Below the pieces are notes generated by a model, which had not been told where the DNA came from, ran no database searches, and was given only the letters and a program-made list of their open reading frames with translations. From NCBI GenBank assembly GCA_029721435.1, contig CM056577.1, positions 116,868,219 to 116,932,218 on the forward strand: DNA of 64,000 nt. Reading direction: 5' to 3'. Position numbers and translations under genes: made by a program. Shown piece by piece: positions 20,015 through 32,104 of this stretch. The DNA comes from Gymnothorax reevesii (lineage: Eukaryota > Chordata > Actinopteri > Anguilliformes > Muraenidae). How positions within the stretch are numbered: position 1 is the stretch's first letter; every line of letters starts with the position of its first letter.

Positions 20015-20436
20015 AATATCATTCAGGAAACTTTTCCAATTTGCTTCGTATGTTTCAGTTAAGGTAACTAAAGGAGGAAAAGCTGAGGTCCCAGTGTCAA
20101 TTTGTGTGGGACTCCACTTCCCACAGTGCCTAGCTCAGATGAGATCCCTCTGATTGGAACGCATTGTGTTCGGTTGTGTAACCAGTTCCAAATCCATTCC
20201 AAAATACCTCCTAAAATTCCTCTGCTCCTTATTTTAAAAGTTAGTCTCACATGCGACACATTATCAAATGCTTTCTGAAAATCCAAGCATTTCATATCAT
20301 AAGCCCTGCTCTGGTCATAAGCTCTTCAAAGAATTCTGAAAGGTTTGTCAGGCATGACCTTCCCTTACAGAAATCAGGTTGGCTGTCCTTCTAGATATTA
20401 TTACGGTACTTTCAAGAAATAGTTCCAACTTGTCTA

Positions 20437-20559
20437 CCCGTTTATGCCTAGCGTCCTCACATGAGGACTGTTCAGAAAAAGTGTCCTGTTTGAATGACTA
20501 TTAGAGTGGTATTTTGAAGTATAATAACATAAAAAAAAGAAAATTCAGGCATAAATGGG
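20437..20559. mobile_element. 123 bp TTAA-type MITE within the LINE
   Basis: Ends CCCGTTTATGCCT and AGGCATAAATGGG are inverted repeats with one mismatch over 13 bp. TTAA follows the right end at 20560-20563; the left flank is TCTA, a probable decayed copy. The near-palindrome GTCCTCACATGAGGAC lies next to the left end. It splits the LINE between its PISLTC-coding and KGRSCLTN-coding parts. Confidence 0.7.
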
Positions 20560-21190
20560 TTAATGATAGATTCTAGTATTTTACATGCAAGTTAAACTGG
20601 CAGGCCTATAGTTTCCTGGCTCAGTACGGTCCCCTTTCTTGTATAGTGTCATTTTATTGCTCTGCTTCCAATCAATTAATCTTTCTCCAGTTTCAGAAGA
20701 CAGCCTACATATAACTGACTGTGGTTTAGAGAAGATCTAACCTACTTCCTCAAGTGCTCTTGGGTAGAAGCCATCAGGGCCTGCTGCCTTATTTGTCTCT
20801 AAGTTATGCAATTTGTTTAGAACTTCTTTATCGCCTATCTCAATTTCTGCTGAACAAATTACGTCAGAAATATCCTTATTGTTATACAGCAATGATCCAG
20901 CTCTGATTTTGACACACTTGACGTCTTCATTAACTTTTCTTTTTTGTTCCACAGCATTTAAAAAACTGCTTTAGATTAGTTTTAGCATCTTGCCTAATTT
21001 TCCTGTCATAAAGTCTTATAACTTTTTTAAGCTCTTTTTTGAACTTAGCGCGCATTAATATTCAGCCTTGTCATTCTCATTACTGTCATTTATGTATGTC
21101 TTCTAAAGAATACCATTTTCCCTCAACCTCTTTTGAATAGCCGCAGTCATCATCCAAGGATTTTGCTTTTTAAACTTGCCTTTGCACACC

Positions 21191-22030
21191 TTTAGGATTA
21201 ATTTTTATACGAAATATATACATATATACATAAATTATGACTGTGTAGGAATTTATACAGTACCTGAATATGTACATGAACACTCTCCAAAATGGGTACC
21301 ATTTCAACTGTCCAAAATTGCAAACAACTGAGGTCTTATTTAATTACCACTGACCTTATTTTCAACACCTGCAAGATGAGCTTTTGTATTTCAAGGTATA
21401 TCATGTGCTTAGGCCAAGAGCTCAGAAAAGTGATGCTGTTGCTTTATGAAATTGAATTTAATTCCTTCGATGAGACCAAAAGAGTTTATGCCAGAAATTA
21501 CAGAGACAGCAAAATGTGAACCGTGCTTAATCTTCTGATAAATGTTTCATTTATTTTCAGGGTATCAGTTGGTGTCATGTGCCAGGATGTAATCTGAATC
21601 TTGAAATCATCTGTTTGAACATATTACCCTTTCTTTCATATCCCTGCACGTGCCTTTCCCTGAAAACGCTTGGGTAGTGTGACCTCTGCTATGTGGGGGA
21701 GATTCAGAAGAAGCTGGGATCACTGATCTTGGAGCTCATTTGCCCCTTAGGGCTAGTTTATTTTGTAGTTCTTGGACACTGAGCAAGAATTGTAATAGGA
21801 CTTTTCAAAAAATAATCTCCTCAAAGAGTGAATGGAGCACGTCAGCCTCACCAGTCACTCACACGTAGCCATTTCGAGGTTACCGCAGGGCCAAATATCT
21901 GATTGTGGCCTCCTCTCCCCCTCGGTGGAACCTTCCTCTCAATCCTTGTGCAGACTGCAGAAAGACTGCTTAGCTGAGTGGAGTAGGATAGAGCAACAAC
22001 AAGAGACATTTACCCAGCAGTCAATGCGTG
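21191..22030. other. Unrecognised spacer
   Basis: No repeat or gene identified. A 120-codon plus-strand frame (21832-22194) has no recognisable motif and overlaps an unrelated minus-strand frame. Confidence 0.45.
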
Positions 22031-22350
22031 GGAATGGCAGTCCCACCTTCTGTTACTCATTCTGCATGAGAGCCATGTCCTCCCACACGGGTACTTCTGA
22101 CTTCTCCTGGCTGAAGCGTAATGAGTCAGCATGTCACGCTGAGACAAACAGAGGAATAACACAGCGCGCCTCAGTAATATTGCAAAATTATTGAGCCGCT
22201 GGATTATGCAGCGCTCGAGCAGAAAAATACATCTGAAGGGTGAACTAGTCTGATGGCAAACAGCTCTTCTCTGGCAAATAAAAACCAAAGGGGTATTTAT
22301 TCACACAGTGATGTACCACTTAGGACAGACTACATACACGTACATACTCG

Positions 22351-22380
22351 CGCACACACACACACACACACACACGCGCG
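22351..22380. repeat. (CA)n microsatellite with CG ends
   Basis: A CA run of about 11-12 units bordered by CGCG on both sides. Confidence 0.95.
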
Positions 22381-23435
22381 CATATAAATCATGTTTTTCC
22401 CTCCTGTACAGTGTGTTACAATGGTGTCAACTGAGAGTTGTGACAATTTCGCAAAACCTTTTTTTTTTAGATTTTTCATTGGTTGGAGCCATGAAGCACA
22501 ATTTTTGTTCACAATGGCAAAGGAGGACGTGTTCTCCGAGGATTTCCGATTACAGGCTGGCTCATGTGATAAAAGTCCTGTTTGCGACGCGTGAGTGAGT
22601 TGGACCGTGTCTGATTGAATCCGGTCCTACCACTTGTGACTGGCTAGCTGCCACACGTAATGGAAGTTGAGGTTTCTGTATCGTTTAGCGCTCTTGACTC
22701 CTCCTCGCCGTTCAACCACCCGCGAGGTGCTCTCTGAACGTGCACTTGTGCAGGTTCCTACGTTTTTTAATTGGAGCATGCAATGTAAACATCAGCAGTA
22801 GCTCACGGAAGCATAGTTAGTGAAGAACCACATCCCACTGTCACTCTCCCAAATCAGCAGCAAGTAGTGCATACAACCAGGCTAGTGCAAAGAGTGACAT
22901 GCCAAATTTGGGTGATATTGGAGATGGAACATTTTTCAATAATCTACAGGAAATCTGAAAGAAAAAAATGTTCTCATTGAATGTTACCAGGTGAAATAAA
23001 GGATGAAAGGCCTCTTAGTCTAGCGTGTTTCATTCAGGCTCCCCTCCCCCACCTGCGCACATTCCCCGGTCAGTTTAATCAGCATCTGCGCTAAGCCTGT
23101 TGTTTTGAAGAATGTGATTTTTTTTTCCTCCCTCTCAATGATGTTTCTGTCTTACGACACAAACATTCATGTGATTTAATTTTCCACTGTGTTTATGATC
23201 CAGCCAGAGACCTCAGATGTAAGGCACTGGCCTGGAGAGGCTGGGTTTTCAGGAGATTTGTGTGCCGCGTACACAGCTGGCAGCGTGTTGGCCTGGGCAA
23301 AGAAACCTGAGCCATGCAGTAGCTACTGTGCTGTGAAAAAGGTTTGGCTTCCCAATTTGTTCTGTTTTAGTATTTTTTGTCAAACATAAATCTCTCAGAT
23401 TATTAAACTGATTTTACTCTTAGACAAAACCTGAG
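22381..23435. other. Unrecognised spacer, part CpG-richer
   Basis: The part at 22540-22760 has more CpG than average (GCGACGCGTGAG, CTCGCCGTTCAACCACCCGC). No splice-consistent exon, tRNA fold or repeat could be established. The rest is featureless. Confidence 0.45.
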
Positions 23436-23439
23436 TCAA

Positions 23440-24275
23440 CCCAAAATGCGATTTTAAAGTTATGATTTCATTTATTGAAGGAAAAAACAGCTATCCAACC
23501 CTATCTGGCCCTATGTGAAAAAGTAATTGCTCCCTCAGTTACTAAATCATCCAACTAAGCAAATGGGCAGAAATGGCACTCAAGGGAGAGCAGCAAGGCT
23601 AAAACCATTGCTGACAAAAAAGAAAATAAAGGTTTATGTCACACTAGCCTAAAAATATCTTTATGACCCCTAACATATTTGGGATAATATTCTGTGGTCT
23701 GAGTCAGAAGTGGAACTTATTAAAATACATGAGTTCTGTTATATCTGGTGTAACACGCGGCATTTCACAATAAGACTATCATAACACCTGTCAAACATGG
23801 TGGTGGTAGTGTGATGGTCCGGGGTTGCTTTGCTGCTTCAAGACCTGGACGACTTGCCATAACTTACGATGCAATGAATTCTGCTCTCTGCCATAACAAC
23901 CAGAAAGTGAATGTCTAGTCATCAGTTTGTGACTTAAAGCTCAAGCACAGTTACGTTATGCAGCAAGACAATGATCCACAACATCACAGCACGTCCACCT
24001 CTGGCTCAAAAGAAACAAAATGAAGGTTTTGGTGTGACTCAGTCAAAGTCCTGACTTGAATCCGATTGAGTTGCTGTGGCATGACCTTCAGCAGGCAGTT
24101 CATGCTCAAAAACCCCCCAATGTAGCTGAATTGAAGCACTTCTGCAAAGAAGAGTTGGCCGAAATTCCTCCACGACAATGTAAATGACTCACTGCCAGTT
24201 ATCGGAAATGCCTGATTGCGGTTGTTGCCCCTGAGGGTGGCACAACCAGTTAATGGGTTTAATAGGGGATGGCCA
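23440..24275 (+). mobile_element. Tc1-like element remnant
   Basis: The left end reads CTATGTGAAAAAGTAATTGC, the terminal repeat of a common fish Tc1 family. After a deletion of the transposase N-terminus, 23795-24180 encodes VKHGGGSVMVRGCFAAS, then MQQDNDPQHHSTST with the second catalytic D, then SQSPDLNPIELLWHD with the third acid E, in different frames. The right side near 24200-24240 is the complement of the usual GGTTGTGCCACCC segment. The DNA-binding domain and right terminal repeat are missing. Confidence 0.85.
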
Positions 24276-24866
24276 TGTACAATATACAGTAATTAAGCGT
24301 TTATCAACAGATAAGCTTGCATTGCATGTGTATACGTGAATGTGCACTTAGAGACAGAGCAATCTATCTTATGATATGGGTGATATAGGCTGTAAATAAC
24401 CTTCAATAACTGAAATGATCATTTCAAAGCTGCATGTTGTGTTTACTCGCGCTGTATGTGTCTTATATAAAAATTAGTTTCAAACATTTTAATCTGAAAA
24501 ATTTAAATATGGCAAGTTAGCAAAAATAGAAGAACATGGGAGGAGAGCAAATATATATATTTTTTCACAGCATTGTATGACAGCAGTTCCATTTAACTTT
24601 TCTTCAATGGAAAATATTTATGACTGGCCCAATATACAGTGGAGGAATATTTGCGTTACCTTACAAACTCTCATAATTGCTGCAATGGCTTCAGATTCAT
24701 TGTCTGTGTTGCAGATTTCTGATTGGCACAGTTTCCACAGGGGAAGTTTCTAATAGGTGGATCCCATTTGAAAGTCGCGTAAACATGTATCCAAAGCTGC
24801 AGTTTATGCCTGGGTTGATGTGACGTGTTTTGCGCTGTAGTTACTTAGGGTGAGCTCTCATTGCAG
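24276..24866. other. Unrecognised spacer
   Basis: AT-rich; contains a (TA)n patch near 24552-24561. No coding or repeat signal. Confidence 0.5.
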
Positions 24867-24970
24867 TGATTCTCAAACTCAGTCCTGGGGCGCTACTGTG
24901 CATTCTGGTTTTTAATGAAACCCCAATTGTGATTGTAAAATTTTATTAAGCTGTTAATTTTTCCAAACAA
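24867..24970. mobile_element. hAT-like terminal fragment
   Basis: CAGTGATTCTCAAACTCAGT followed by CTGGTTTTTAATGAAACCCC matches the left inverted repeat of the element at 13674-14400. A corresponding right end was not found nearby; the closest candidate is at 29505-29580, 4.5 kb away. Confidence 0.65.
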
Positions 24971-25600
24971 GTTGCTTCTCATGTTTAAAAGGATGCCTTA
25001 CTCCCTTGAAACAATATAAAAAAAATTACTTGGCACTCCATGAACAATAAATGACAAACATGTTGTGTTTTATTTCACCATTTTTCAAATAACTACAGCA
25101 ATTTTGTAACTGATCATACTCAATACTGACATGAATTTAGATTTCTGAGCGTAAATGATTGAACTCTTTCAAAATTTTTCTCCCCAGAGCTAAACAATGA
25201 AATTATGTAAAGTGGTTTAAACAGGTAATTCATCCTGATAAACAAACATTGTACAAATGGGGTGCAGCTTGCAGAGCTAGTTCTGGAAAACAACTCCAGA
25301 CTTGCCCTTGTTTCTACATGTATAACAGCCACTGCTCCACCCCTCTGGAAGGTGGGTTACGTATGATGCTCTCCTGCTCTGCCATCACAGCAGATATGCT
25401 TCTGCCTGCTGCTCCACTGCATTATTCTTGTCTGCTGCTGGTTAACATCCTACCTCTTCTCCAATGCTGTCTTCTCCTCTAGCATTCCCTCGCTTTCCTC
25501 TCCTCCAGCATTCCCTGGCTTTCTTCTCCTCCAGCTCGGCAGGCCGCAAGATGGTTCAGGGTCAGAGTCTAGACAGAAAACTATCATTGTGTGTGACTAT
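24971..25600. other. Unrecognised spacer
   Basis: A CT-rich part at 25360-25540 contains a short direct duplication of the CTCCAGCATTCCCT type. Open frames here are low complexity. Confidence 0.45.
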
Positions 25601-25830
25601 AAATGATGAAGTCTCTGTCTGTCTGTATGTATGCATGTCTGTCTATCCTTCGATTTTCTCGAAAGCCATTCATCCAATGGACTTCACACTTTGCAGGTGT
25701 ATTGCTGAGTACCCAAGGAGGTCCAGCGTCGAGTGTGAAGTTGTATACTGAGTGGTTCTCCAGAAATCTTGAGAATGCCATAAGCAATAATACCTCTTAA
25801 TCAGCAATGCAAGAAGCCGAGCAATCGGCT
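25601..25830. repeat. Interspersed repeat with TCTG start and CATCCAATGGACTTCACAC
   Basis: A TCTGTCTGTATG lead is followed by CATTCATCCAATGGACTTC, ACACTTTGCAGGTGTATTG and GCTGAGTACCCAAGGAGGTC, a recurrent fish repeat whose class I cannot name. Terminal structure is not clear. Confidence 0.5.
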
Positions 25831-26135
25831 TGTTCTAAACTAGCATGTGTTGGACAAGCATGACCATTTTTTAATACTGCCACAGAAAGAATAAGGAAAA
25901 ATTTATAAATGAACAAACTTAAAAATTAACTAGACTTGTGAAGCAGGTAAAAATGGTAACCACCAATGCAACTGGGCACCAGGTGGCCCGCTGGTGAGAC
26001 GTGAATCGTACTTGCAGGTGAAGTGGCGCAATGCAGTTGTTGAGTTGGGAGCAGCACAGTACCTGGAAACATTAAATTAACGATTTGTTTCATCAGCAGT
26101 TTTGCGAAAGTTGGCTTAAAAGCAAATTATTAAAA
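25831..26135. other. Unrecognised spacer
   Basis: No coding or repeat signal recognised. Confidence 0.45.
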
Positions 26136-27190
26136 AATGTGCACGTTCAAAAAAAATTTGACAAGTGAAAATTCTTTTGAAAACTTTTGGTCAGGATCAT
26201 GTGTAGATCTAATGTGCCAAGTTTGGTGCAGATCACATTTACGACCTTTGAGGAGTTTCGAAAAAGTAGGTTTTGCATTTATTGCGACAAGGAATAGCCA
26301 AAAATGTTTAAAATTTATTATAATTCATTGGTTTGAGGGAAAATTCTTTAAAAAAAAAAAAATCAAATATCATCCTGCTTGCCTCCAGTGTACTCCGAAA
26401 TATTTTGGTGGAGATAGATCTAAATTCAATAAAATAAAAATTATTGTACATATTGTACAAATAAAATATTAAATATTGCTGCAGACACATTATTAAACGG
26501 ATCTGAACACTGGTTAAAATTCTTGCCAAACCGCATCCACAGAATGTCCCTGTGAAGGAAGGAATTTGAATAAAGATTGGTGGAGATATGAATATAATGC
26601 AAATTTGCATATTTTGAAAAATGTAGAGAGACACACTTTTGAATTGACCTTGTGTTGCAAAGAAAAGTTTTGTGACCATTCAGTGGATGCGCTGAAGAGA
26701 TTTTATCTTCATCGGAACTATGGGTGATTTTTAATAATTTTGCCATTTAGAGTGTCATAAGCCATGGCCCCTTTAATGATCTACTGCCCAGTTTTATGAA
26801 TTGACTCAAATATGGCCTGAGATGGTGCTGACAGAATTTTGTGTAAATCTACTCAGCCGTATTCATGAAAGACACTTCTAGCCTTTGTGGGATCCCCTAG
26901 CGGGTCAATTGTGTAAAACTGAATAGAAAAGCTAAGAGAACTGTTCCAAACATGCCTAGCAAGTTTGGTGAACATTGCTGTAGGCAACATTGTTGAACGA
27001 GCAATGAGCATTTTCATAAAAGTTAGCCTAAATACAAAATTTGAAAATGAACACCTCCAGAACAAAGGGATGTATCAAAATTATTTTGATGACTTGATCA
27101 GTATCATGCATAGATGCAATGTGCCAAGTTTGGTGCAGATCATAGTTACGACCTAGGAGGAGGGCAATAAATAGGGTTCGCATTCATTGC
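26136..27190. repeat. Diverged two-unit repeat
   Basis: Two units share the phrase ATGTGCCAAGTTTGGTGCAG and its surroundings: 26190-26300 (ending TTGCATTTATTGCGA) and 27090-27200 (ending TCGCATTCATTGCGA), about 900 bp apart in the same orientation. The first unit also matches the second upstream (AAAATTTGAxAAxTGA-type). The family is a common fish interspersed repeat of unknown class. Confidence 0.55.
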
Positions 27191-27485
27191 GATGTTGCAG
27201 AAAAGTCGGGATCGACTGGCCACGGCCTACATCATGAGACTCAATGAAATTCAAGGAGCATGAGCAATGATGTAAAGAATAACTTCGTCCATACGCTCTC
27301 TATTCTTGGTGCATACCGCCATGGTCATATAGGTGCCTGCTTCCGGTTATGGCTAAATGCACAGTAAACATACTGAACACCCCGTTCAGAAATAATCAAT
27401 CTAAATTAATAAGTAATTAATATAAAAACAATTTTGCACTTTTTCAGATAAGGCCATACTTTCAAGTGAAAGCTTTCAGGAAATA
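27191..27485. other. Unrecognised spacer
   Basis: No gene or repeat seen. Confidence 0.45.
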
Positions 27486-28189
27486 CAGCTCCCTCCATAA
27501 TTATTGGCACCCCTGGTTAGGTGTTCTTTAGCATCTAATAAAGTCAATTTTTTTCTAAATAATTTAGGACCACAATGATAAAAGAGGAAAATCCAACCTT
27601 TAATTCAAGTGCATTTATTCAGTGGGGAAAAAATCCCACATTAAGAAATAATTCTTTTACATCAAATCATGTGTGCCACAATTATTAGCACCCCTGATGT
27701 TAATACTTTGTAAAACCCCCTTTTGCCAACAAAACAGCACCTAATCATCTCCTATAATGTTTCACAAGATGGGAGAATACAGAAAGAGGGATCTTCGACC
27801 ATTCCTCTTTGCACAATCTCTCAAAATCATCCAGCGACCTGGGTCCTCTCCTCTGCACTCTCCTCTTCAGCTCACTCTACAGGTTTTCAATGGGGTTGAG
27901 GTCTGGGGACTGAGATGTCCATGGGAGGAGCTTGAATCTGTGTCTGGTGAACTATTTCTGTGTAGATTTGGCCACATGTTTAGGGTCATTATTTTGATTA
28001 TCTTGCTGAAAGACCCAGTGATGACCCATCTTCAGCTTTCGGGCAGAGACCACCAGATTTTGATTTAAAATGTCCTGGTTTTTCAAAGTGTTCATGATGC
28101 CATGCACCATAACAAGGTTCCCAGGGCCTCTGGAAGAGAAACAGGCCCACAGCATCACCGATCCTCCCCCATACTTTACAGTGGGCCAA
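27486..28189 (-). mobile_element. Tc1 element, 3' half, fused to a LINE
   Basis: The end CAGCTCCCTCCATAATTATT lies next to a TA at 27484-27485, and a related inner copy CCACAATTATTAGCACCCCT lies about 185 bp inside, giving the IR/DR layout of Tc1 elements. The minus strand encodes the catalytic half of the transposase. The element stops abruptly near 28189 where LINE sequence begins, and its other half is not present beyond the LINE. Confidence 0.88.
27885..28189 (-). pseudogene. Tc1 transposase catalytic region
   Basis: Minus-strand coding reads VKYGGGSVMLWACFSSRG, then MGHHWVFQQDN and DPKHVAKSTQK with the second catalytic D, then in another frame SQSPDLNPIENL with the third acid E. Small indels near 27975-27995 duplicate part of the QDNDPKH block and shift the frame. 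The N-terminal helix-turn-helix domain and first catalytic D are missing because the copy is truncated at the LINE junction. Confidence 0.85.
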
Positions 28190-29092
28190 TTTTTAAAATG
28201 AGCTCCATTGGAGTTACAGGAGTAGAGTGGATTCAAAACTGGTTACAGAACAGAACAAAAAGAGTGGTGGTCAGTGATATCTCATCTGAGCTAGGTATGG
28301 TGGGGACTGGCGTCCCCCAGGGATCGGTGTTGGGACCCCTGCTGTTCCTCATCTACATTAATGACCTTAATAGGAATATTGAGAGCAGATTGGTTAAATT
28401 TGCAGATGATACTAAATTGGGGGGTTTGGCAAATAGTTTAGGGTCCACTAAAGTGATTCAGGATGATTTGGATAGAATCCAGAATTGGACAGAAATGTGG
28501 CAAATGAAATTTAATCTAGCAAAATGTTGTACATGCAGGTAATAAAAACATTAGACGGGATTACTTCATGGAAGGTTTAAAACTGGAATGTGCTGCACAC
28601 AAGAAAGATCTGCGAGTGTTTGTTAACCAAACCCTTACAGGCTCTAGCCATTGTGCGGTTGCAGTTAAAAAAAGCCCTTAGGAAAAGGAAACTCAGGGGT
28701 GATTTCATTGAGGTCTTTAAATATGTTAAAGGATTAACAAAGTGAATTATGTAGGATTCCTTCGACCAAGTGTTGTGAGTAGAACTCGGGGTCACAAATG
28801 GAAGTTGACCAAAAGTAAATTTAGCACTGATATTAGGAAATATTTCTTCACCCGAAGAGTAATTTCAATGTGGAATAGCATGCACGACTATATTGTTGAG
28901 GCAGAGATCTTGGGGGTTTTCAAGAGCAGGCTTGACCTAAAGCTAGATACCATTGAGTCATTGAGTATCTGAAGTGATATATTCACAATAGTTTAAAGAA
29001 ACTGCCGAGCTTAGTTGGGCTGAACGACCTGTTCTTGCCATTCATGTTATGTTATATTATGTTATGTTACGTCATGTTATGTTATGTTACGT
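28190..29092 (+). mobile_element. 5'-truncated CR1/Rex-like LINE with (ATGTT)n tail
   Basis: The plus strand encodes the reverse transcriptase from the palm onward: [46 protein letters not shown] (the intact FADD catalytic box), VIQDDLDRIQNW, then after frameshifts RGDFIEVFKYVKG, KFSTDIRKYFFTRRV, MWNSMHDYIVEAEILGVF and RLDLKLDTIESL. The 3' end carries GGGCTGAACGACCTGTTCTT and a short tandem repeat (GTTAT)n at 29044-29091, typical of CR1-group tails. Stops around 28540 and 28740 make it inactive. Confidence 0.9.
29044..29091. repeat. (GTTAT)n LINE tail
   Basis: About nine imperfect units of a 5 bp repeat directly after the LINE 3' end, serving as its tail. Confidence 0.9.
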
Positions 29093-29504
29093 AACTTGGT
29101 TAAAGCACAATGTTCCGTTTTTTCATGGCCGGATGTTAAGGCCAACTTACCACAAGAAAGGGGTTTAGTTCTTTTCTGTACGTCATTGAACACGAGAATA
29201 TAAGGTTTTTGAATGTGCGATGTATGCTGCTTGAGTTATATGCAAAAATGCATTGTCCTTAATCATAGTGCCCCTGCTGGTGGACATCTGTCATTTTGGT
29301 GTCAGGAGGTACATGTAGGGGTTTGTGCCAGCCCTCCAAATATCTCATACTTGGCTTGCTCGGTCTAGGCTGCGGTATGACTTGAAGTTATCGAAGAATA
29401 AAAATGCCGAAGCAGAAGAGTAATAAAAACTTGATCAAAAACAAAAGGGTTTGCTGCACCGCTGGTGTTGTAGCAGCGGCTCCAAGCCCCCTTGGGTTTG
29501 AACC
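29093..29504. other. Unrecognised spacer
   Basis: No gene or repeat recognised. Confidence 0.45.
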
Positions 29505-29580
29505 CCTAATAATTAAAATTCTGGGATGCAATTGCTGTTGGAACAAAAACTAGCATATACACAACGGACTGCCTGGAATA
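29505..29580. mobile_element. hAT-like terminal fragment
   Basis: The sequence GGAACAAAAACTAGCATATA matches the region just inside the right end of the element at 13674-14400 (GGAACAAAAACCAGCGTACA). The terminal CAGTG-type end itself is not intact. Confidence 0.45.
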
Positions 29581-31140
29581 AGAACCTCTGCCTTATTGAG
29601 TCCAGCTTACCCAAGATTTTAACTCTCAGTCTTTTAGTTATACTTTCATTTTGGTGCAGGTTGGCAAGGAGAGGCATTATGGGGAAAGGTTTTTGCATGC
29701 CCTACTGCAGAAACATTCAGAGACCCTCAGAAAAACACAGCCAGACTCTCACATGACTAAATTCCCAGGGCTTTTGGGGGTTTTTAGAAACATATTTGGT
29801 AATCCCCTTAAAGCACGAGATATTCAAACCCCACCACTCTGACAGATACGTGATTCATAAGCCTGTTCTAATTTGCATCATAGAGCTCGTCCATCCAGGG
29901 GGACTACATATCTGACAAATAAACAGGCCTGTTTTTATCTACCAATGTTTTGAGTGATTCTTCAATGTACTATACTGGTCAAAGTATTAGTCCACCTGAG
30001 GTTTATAAATTGAGGATTCAGTTGATTTAAGTGCGTAATTTAAATAGCTCACCTAAATTTATGAATGTGCTTATCCACACACACCTGTCCTCAATTTCCA
30101 CCCACAATAATTCAAGCATTGAATTCAATACTCAAGTTTTTTTCAAAATGGCTTCCTTTGGCTTTACTGGCTGCAAAACAAACTTTAGGGACTATATCTA
30201 ATTACTTGGCACATGTACATGACTGAGAGGGGGGTAGAAAAGTGGTTAAATATACTAAAATTTCAGTTACCTTACGTTTACTGTGAAACTCCAGGTAGTT
30301 GAATACCACCGGCCCGTATGGTCGGTCAGATAAGCATAAGAAACTATTGAAAAATGAGGCTTGGATTTGTAGGTCTGCTTTTCAATAAATATGCTTAAAT
30401 TGACCGATATCTTCTATTCATACAGACAAAACAGTGGTCCCATAATTTTGGCCTGAGCTGAGCAAGTGAAGGTGGGGGTGTCAAAGTGAGAATGCTTCGA
30501 AAAGGTTGTTTGTAGTTTTCTTATGCTTTTATACTCTGAAAAGTTTCCCTTCTCAACAACTTTCTTCCCGAACTATTTCAGGACCCTCTAACTCTCAGCT
30601 ACAGTAAGGAGGCTGCTGTCAGTGTCTATATCATTAGCACTCGTAGAAACCAGGCTTTCTCCTTTAATCTTTCACAGACCCGATTTTGATCCCGATGCAA
30701 TAAAGTCAATGAGACATCAAAGTAACCGCAATGGCAGAGAAAAGCAGGCCTGTGCGAATATTTTCCTTTCAGAAGAGAAGTCCTCATTAAAATTTCCTTT
30801 TTCGCTGTTGATGATGCTGTGGAGAATGTGAAGTATCCCCGCGCAGCTTTGAGTGTTTCAGACTGCCCTCTATAATGCAGGCTGTGGGCTTTCGATACTT
30901 TTGAATTGCAGTGGTGCTGTAATGATATTTTGCACCATTTTGGAGAATGATTCTTTCATAGTGTCTGATGAGTTGAGTGCATAATCACAGAACTGAAGAT
31001 ATTTTTATATGCCATAATTAATAAATGAAAGCATTCAAATAAAAGAGAAATAATCTCAACATAAAAAAGATCTCATCTCAGCATGATTTGAATGCACCTT
31101 TATTCATCCGAGAAGAAAACTGTCCTAACTTTCAACAGTG
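29581..31140. other. No recognisable gene or repeat
   Basis: Long stretch without motif, inverted repeat or convincing frame. Low-complexity only. Confidence 0.5.
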
Positions 31141-31850
31141 GAAAATTCTACTTTGTGACTCACTCTTCTTGCTCTCTCTCTCTATCTCTCTCATAAACAC
31201 ACACACCCATGCTGAGTTTTCACAGAAGCACATATTTGTTCTTCATTTTCTCTTGGGGTATAACCTGACTGAGAACAGAAGGCTCCCTAGGCACCAGCTC
31301 AGAGCTCTTATGAGAGCCACCTGCGTCGACAAGAGAAAACGTTCTAGCACTTTTTGTACCCAGGACTTCTTTGCGTCAGTCAGCACCTGGGGGCTGTGCA
31401 TCCTGGTTTAAGTGGAGGTATAAACACATCCCAGCGCGTGAGAAGCACCTACACACTGCTGGGAGCAAGTATAGTCCATACGAAGCCATACAAATGTGAT
31501 AAGTGAAAGTACACACCATTTCGTCAAGACCTACACTGGTTAGCACAACCACGTAATACTCTACCTCCCCCATTGGCATGGAGCATCACTAAACAAAAGC
31601 TTACCACATGAATAAGTATAAAAAAATTGTATGCGGCACCATGCTTAGCCACTGCTTTATTTTGGCTGAGTTTGAGTTCATATTGAGTGTGTCTCCTGCT
31701 TCATGCTCAGAGGTGTCCCCAGAGGCATCCCTGGCTCACAGTACCACAGGCTCCCACACTTCTCCTCCACACAGACAACCTCAGAGTGAGTGGGGGAGGA
31801 TTTACTATGAAAGCACGATTTTGAGCTGTAAGTCAACAGATCCCAGCAAA

Positions 31851-31992
31851 GTGTGTGTGTGTGTGTGTACGTGCGCACGTGCGCACTCATGAGTGTGTGT
31901 GTCCGCATTTGCGCTTAATGCATGTGTGCGTGTGTGTGTGTGTGCGCGCGTGCGTGCGCACTCATGAGTGTGAGTGTCCACATGTGGGTTTG

Positions 31993-32029
<37 letters not shown>

Positions 32030-32052
32030 GTGTGTGTGTGTGTGTGTGTGTA
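31851..32052. repeat. (TG)n-rich microsatellite block
   Basis: Several TG runs (31851-31868, 31925-31945, 31992-32051) are separated by GTGCGCAC-type palindromic spacers and the repeated phrase GCGCACTCATGAGTGTG. Open frames here are only simple-sequence translations. Confidence 0.95.
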
Positions 32053-32104
32053 TTCCAACCCTATACCAGATTTCTTCACCCTCATGGAACATTTTCCAGT
32101 CCAC

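Larger units (their letters stand above)
19190..21190 (-). mobile_element. CR1/Rex-like LINE interrupted by two insertions
   Basis: Minus-strand coding pieces in order: NKAAGPDGFYPRALEEVG near 20745-20800; a segment reading NYRPISLTC near 20600-20640; a 123 bp MITE; a piece near 20350 (DFCKGRSCLTNLSEFF); CLDFQKAFDNVSHV and SGVPHKLTLGP at 20085-20290; a 473 bp insert; then KSGGLPNNLESAKVIQDDLD at 19470-19540 and its continuation to about 19190. These are the fingers and palm of a non-LTR reverse transcriptase. The family matches 28190-29092. Stops and the lost catalytic FADD box (destroyed near the insert) make it dead. Confidence 0.85.

Noticed and set aside
21832..22288. 120-codon frame as an exon
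   Set aside because: No recognisable domain and an equally long antisense frame in the same place.
22680..22760. tRNA gene
   Set aside because: A GTTCAACC B-box-like string occurs, but no A box at suitable distance and no cloverleaf could be formed.
29044..29091. CRISPR or satellite array
   Set aside because: A 5 bp repeat directly after a LINE 3' end is the LINE's own tail.
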